Positions 7,856-9,078 of a stretch of DNA of 9,078 nucleotides are shown one piece after another. This stretch comes from Pseudomonadota bacterium (GTDB lineage: Bacteria > Desulfobacterota > Desulfovibrionia > Desulfovibrionales > Desulfovibrionaceae): assembly GCA_023390395.1 (NCBI GenBank), contig JAEWCY010000117.1:1-9078 (forward strand), read 5' to 3'. The notes below the pieces were generated by a model. That model did no database searches, had not been told where the DNA came from, and saw only the letters and a program-made list of their open reading frames with translations. A program made the position numbers and the translations under genes. Numbering within the stretch: the stretch's first letter is position 1; every line of letters begins with the position of its first letter.

Positions 7856-8001
7856 ACGAGCTCGGCCGGGCTGAACCGGTAGCCCTGGGTGATGACGAAG
7901 CGGCGGCGCTCCCATTTGTTGCGGCACTCTCCAAGGGCCCAGCGGAAGGCCTGATCCTCGCGGAGCCGGTTGACGAATTCCATGGCGCTTTGCAAAGACA
8001 T
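7753..8001 (-). CDS. Nif11-domain small protein
   Basis: The product has 82 aa. Residues 1-48 fit the Nif11 domain (PF07862, also the leader of Nif11-type RiPP precursors): MSLQSAMEFVNRL, then a helical middle, then ITQGYRFSPAEL (37-48), the characteristic Gly-Tyr/Phe-x-Phe ending. A Gly-Gly pair at 55-56 (SPGGN) could be read as a leader cleavage site, but the remaining 26 residues have no Cys and few Ser/Thr, and no modification enzyme or peptide exporter is nearby, so a RiPP precursor is unlikely. Nif11 proteins are otherwise of unknown function. The start at 8001 is strongly supported by GGGAGG 7 nt upstream; an upstream ATG at 8088 would place the promoter inside the gene. A consensus sigma-54 promoter lies just upstream, giving a leader of about 22 nt. 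It is the first gene of the kinase/YqjDEK-like series. Confidence 0.85.
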   Translation of the reverse strand: MSLQSAMEFVNRLREDQAFRWALGECRNKWERRRFVITQGYRFSPAELVCATSPGGNVSDDRTAVIERVRRQSHGHGSYAFM

Positions 8002-8033
8002 GATGCTTCCTCCCAAGAAGTAATTCCTTGAAA

Positions 8034-8049
8034 AGCAAGAATCGTGCCA
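8034..8049 (-). promoter_or_regulatory. Sigma-54 (-24/-12) promoter of the Nif11 gene
   Basis: The minus strand reads TGGCACGATTCTTGCT, a full match to the sigma-54 consensus TGGCACG-N4-TTGCW, with the invariant GG and GC correctly spaced. With C(-12) at 8035 the predicted start of transcription is near 8023, 22 nt before the Nif11 ATG. Sigma-54 promoters need an enhancer-binding protein; candidate sites are the inverted repeats at 8083-8103 and 8144-8160. Confidence 0.9.
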
Positions 8050-8082
8050 CAAGCATCGGGCCATAATATCGACTAAAAACAC

Positions 8083-8103
8083 TGGCAATACAGCGTGTTG
8101 CCA
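8083..8103. repeat. Inverted repeat upstream of the Nif11 promoter
   Basis: TGGCAA and TTGCCA form perfect 6-bp arms around a 9-bp spacer; flanking bases (ACAC / GGTGT) extend the symmetry imperfectly. The centre lies about 70 bp upstream of the predicted start of transcription. It could be a regulator-binding site for the sigma-54 promoter. Confidence 0.4.
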
Positions 8104-8143
8104 AGGTGTGGCCAGCCGGCTGTTCGGCCGACGCGGCCCGGGC

Positions 8144-8160
8144 GTTTGATTCGGTCAAAC
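8144..8160. repeat. Inverted repeat, candidate upstream activator site
   Basis: GTTTGA-TTCGG-TCAAAC is a perfect 6-bp inverted repeat with a 5-bp spacer, centred about 129 bp upstream of the predicted Nif11 transcript start, a usual distance for a sigma-54 enhancer site. It could also be part of a terminator for the lipoprotein gene ending at 8202, but no T-run follows on either strand. Confidence 0.45.
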
Positions 8161-8201
8161 CCGCCAGGGCCCGGGTGCGAAACCGTGAAACCCCGCCCGG
8201 G

Positions 8202-8531
8202 TCACTTGGGGTAGTTCGTATTGCAGTACTTGACGCACCAGTTGTAGGCCGTGAGCACGGTGGAGCCGCAGCCGATGAATTCGTTCGGCACGTACTGGCG
8301 GTTGTAGACGTCGGCGCAGCCCTGGGCGCAGGCGGCCTGGGAGGCGTGCTCGACCGACAGCACGTCCGTGTCGTATTCGTTGCACAACTCGATGGTGTCG
8401 CAAGAGACCTTGCGGCCGATGTTGGTGTAGCAAAATCCCCGGAATTCCGAATCCGTGAGGGGCCTGCCTGCGGCGCAGCCGGCAAGGCCGGCGAGCAGGG
8501 CGACAAGGACCAGCAACGACAACGGCTTCAT
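8202..8531 (-). CDS. Small cysteine-rich lipoprotein, function unknown
   Basis: The product has 109 aa. Residues 1-18 form a lipoprotein signal peptide (MKP, then a Leu/Val/Ala-rich core) ending in a clear lipobox L16-A17-G18-C19, so the mature protein should be lipid-anchored in the envelope. The mature part of about 91 residues has eight further cysteines, four of them in two CX3C-like pairs (ACAQGC, WCVKYC), which suggests up to four disulfides in the periplasm or on the surface. It is also rich in Tyr and Asn. No family is recognised. The ATG at 8531 has GGGAGGG about 8 nt upstream; the frame stays open further upstream but without signs of coding. No convincing promoter is seen, although a TATATC lies about 75 bp upstream. 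It precedes the sigma-54 promoter of the Nif11 gene by about 150 bp on the same strand. Confidence 0.75.
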   Translation of the reverse strand: MKPLSLLVLVALLAGLAGCAAGRPLTDSEFRGFCYTNIGRKVSCDTIELCNEYDTDVLSVEHASQAACAQGCADVYNRQYVPNEFIGCGSTVLTAYNWCVKYCNTNYPK

Positions 8532-8673
8532 GAATGGACCCTCCCAGGCGTGGCCGGACGCGCGGCGCGTTGGGCGCGGCCCGGTCTTTTCATGCCGGCA
8601 CGATATACCGCCTTGGCGCGCCTTGGAAGTCCCCCGCCGCTTTTCCCGGTCGCCGGTCGGCCGCAGCGGCGAC

Positions 8674-8691
8674 GGTACAAGGGCTTGTACC
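8674..8691. promoter_or_regulatory. Palindromic activator site 1 (GGTACA-N6-TGTACC)
   Basis: GGTACAAGGGCTTGTACC has perfect 8-bp arms around GG. It shares the outer GGTACA / TGTACC with a second site 42 bp downstream. It lies about 174 bp upstream of the predicted transcript start from the sigma-54 promoter at 8831, as expected for an enhancer-binding-protein site. It also lies about 150 bp upstream of the divergent lipoprotein gene. Confidence 0.75.
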
Positions 8692-8715
8692 ATCCCTTGG
8701 GCCCTTGGCCCGGCC

Positions 8716-8733
8716 GGTACAGGATACTGTACC
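8716..8733. promoter_or_regulatory. Palindromic activator site 2 (GGTACA-N6-TGTACC)
   Basis: GGTACAGGATACTGTACC has perfect 7-bp arms around GATA. It is centred about 132 bp upstream of the predicted transcript start and exactly 42 bp (four helical turns) from site 1, so both would sit on the same face of the DNA. The activator is not encoded in the window. Confidence 0.75.
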
Positions 8734-8830
8734 CAAAAACCGGTCCCAAACCTGATGGAGAGAAAGACCTGTTTTTATATCTATCTTAAAACAAACGATA
8801 AAACATGGTTTTGTCTTGCCTCGGCCTGTT
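8734..8830. other. AT-rich spacer between activator sites and sigma-54 promoter
   Basis: This stretch is far richer in A and T than the rest of the window (for example 8771-8813). It contains a small palindrome, AAAACATGGTTTT. No gene is seen. An AT-rich segment between enhancer sites and a sigma-54 promoter often hosts a DNA-bending protein such as IHF; I could not find a clean IHF consensus, so this is only suggestive. Confidence 0.4.
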
Positions 8831-8846
8831 TGGCCCGCTCCTTGCT
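8831..8846 (+). promoter_or_regulatory. Sigma-54 (-24/-12) promoter of a short transcript
   Basis: TGGCCCGCTCCTTGCT matches TGGCACG-N4-TTGCW at every position except one (A to C), with GG and GC exactly spaced. C(-12) at 8845 puts the start of transcription near 8857. Two palindromic activator sites and an AT-rich spacer precede it. Confidence 0.85.
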
Positions 8847-8856
8847 ATAAGAGAGG

Positions 8857-8930
8857 CATCCTTCCTCCAAGAACTCAAATTTAGGAAAAGGACTCCAGGG
8901 ATGGCGACCCAGGAGTCCTTTTCCGCTTTT
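8857..8930 (+). ncRNA. Predicted sigma-54-dependent small RNA with anti-SD 5' end
   Basis: The sigma-54 promoter at 8831-8846 would start a transcript near 8857, and a strong stem-loop with a T4 tail ends at 8930, giving about 74 nt. The 5' end is unstructured and C/U-rich (CATCCTTCCTCCAAGAA, 8857-8873), complementary to Shine-Dalgarno sequences; an A/T-rich linker follows, then the hairpin. This matches the usual plan of a trans-acting small RNA: 5' seed plus terminator. No RNA family is recognised. The alternative is a leader that reads on into a gene beyond the window. An ATG in the hairpin loop (8901) opens a frame to the window end, but its codon use lacks the strong G/C third-position bias of the genes here. 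Confidence 0.6.
8884..8930 (+). terminator. Strong stem-loop with T4 tail
   Basis: GGAAAAGGACTCC (8884-8896) and GGAGTCCTTTTCC (8912-8924) form a perfect 13-bp stem. The 15-nt loop can add three more G-C pairs (GGG/CCC) after an A-A mismatch. GCTTTT follows. The T-run is short, but the stem is far stronger than chance, and the position fits the end of the short sigma-54 transcript. Confidence 0.65.
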
Positions 8931-9078
8931 GGGCGTCGCGCTTCGCGGCCTGGGCCGCGCGGAGCCTGGGCTGACGGCCTTTGGCCGGGGGCCGGCCGTC
9001 CCATCGGCCCGGCCGCTCCGCCAGCCCCGGGCGTCGGCCGGGAACGGCCGCCCGCGGCCGCTCCCGGCGGCATAGGCC
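8931..9078. other. GC-rich non-coding tail with many GGCC palindromes
   Basis: No convincing gene is seen. The sequence is built of repeated GGCC units with several short hairpins, for example CGGCCTTTGGCCG (8975-8987) and CGGCC/GGCCG arms at 9035-9050. Open frames on both strands lack a ribosome binding site or typical codon use. It may be intergenic repeat-like DNA. Confidence 0.4.

Noticed and set aside
7753..8001. Nif11 protein as a lanthipeptide-type RiPP precursor with cleavage after Gly56
   Set aside because: The putative core has no Cys and few Ser/Thr, and no modification enzyme, protease or peptide exporter is in the window.
8532..8670. A sigma-54 promoter on the minus strand for the lipoprotein gene, served by the same palindromes
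   Set aside because: I found no GG-N10-GC with the right flanks; the closest (GG-N11-GC around 8600-8615) has the wrong spacing.
8901..9078. Open frame starting MATQESFSAFG and running off the window
   Set aside because: The ATG lies in the loop of a 13-bp hairpin, third positions include many T, and the translation is Pro/Gly/Arg-rich. Kept only as an alternative in the findings.
8931..9078. GGCC-rich palindromes as a CRISPR array or REP element
   Set aside because: Units differ in length and spacing and no regular repeat-spacer pattern is seen; the motifs are expected often at this GC content.

Overview
The window is very GC-rich DNA with strongly G/C-biased third codon positions, two textbook sigma-54 (-24/-12) promoters, a stand-alone CCG-type iron-sulfur protein and two multidomain sensor kinases. 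This combination suggests a high-GC member of the Desulfovibrio / Solidesulfovibrio group. That assignment is an inference from gene style; no marker gene is present.

Layout: (1) 181-1044, plus strand, encodes a two-module cysteine-rich (CCG) protein of the HdrB type. It converges on (2) a minus-strand run at 1041-2816, transcribed from right to left: a small unknown protein, an HD-domain hydrolase and a ten-helix DMT-type exporter. (3) 2901-8001, minus strand, is a tightly packed series. In transcription order it is a Nif11-domain small protein, a membrane PAS histidine kinase, a DUF883 (ElaB/YqjD-like) protein, a YqjE-like two-helix membrane protein, a YqjK-like small protein, and a Cache-HAMP-PAS histidine kinase of the HisKA_2 class. 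A consensus sigma-54 promoter (8034-8049) lies just upstream of the Nif11 gene, so the whole series may be a sigma-54-dependent envelope or stress operon. (4) 8202-8531, minus strand, encodes a small cysteine-rich lipoprotein. (5) 8532-9078 has no convincing gene but holds the most unusual feature of the window. Two near-identical 18-bp palindromes (GGTACA-N6-TGTACC), 42 bp apart, are followed by an AT-rich stretch, a near-perfect sigma-54 promoter (8831-8846), and about 74 bp later a strong stem-loop with a short T-run. This is the layout of an activator-dependent sigma-54 small-RNA gene.

The predicted 5' end of that RNA is a C/U-rich, anti-Shine-Dalgarno sequence. It can pair with the leader and ribosome binding site of the neighbouring Nif11 mRNA through 13 base pairs interrupted by a single bulge. 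The working hypothesis is a local sigma-54 circuit: one sigma-54 promoter makes a small RNA that may repress, or otherwise tune, the Nif11-led operon driven by a second sigma-54 promoter. No sigma-54 activator and no response regulator is encoded in the window, so both kinases are orphans here and the activators must lie elsewhere.

Main uncertainties: the kinase at 5957-7855 has no good start codon before its first hydrophobic segment; the small RNA could instead be the structured leader of a gene beyond the window; and no start or promoter has been tested.
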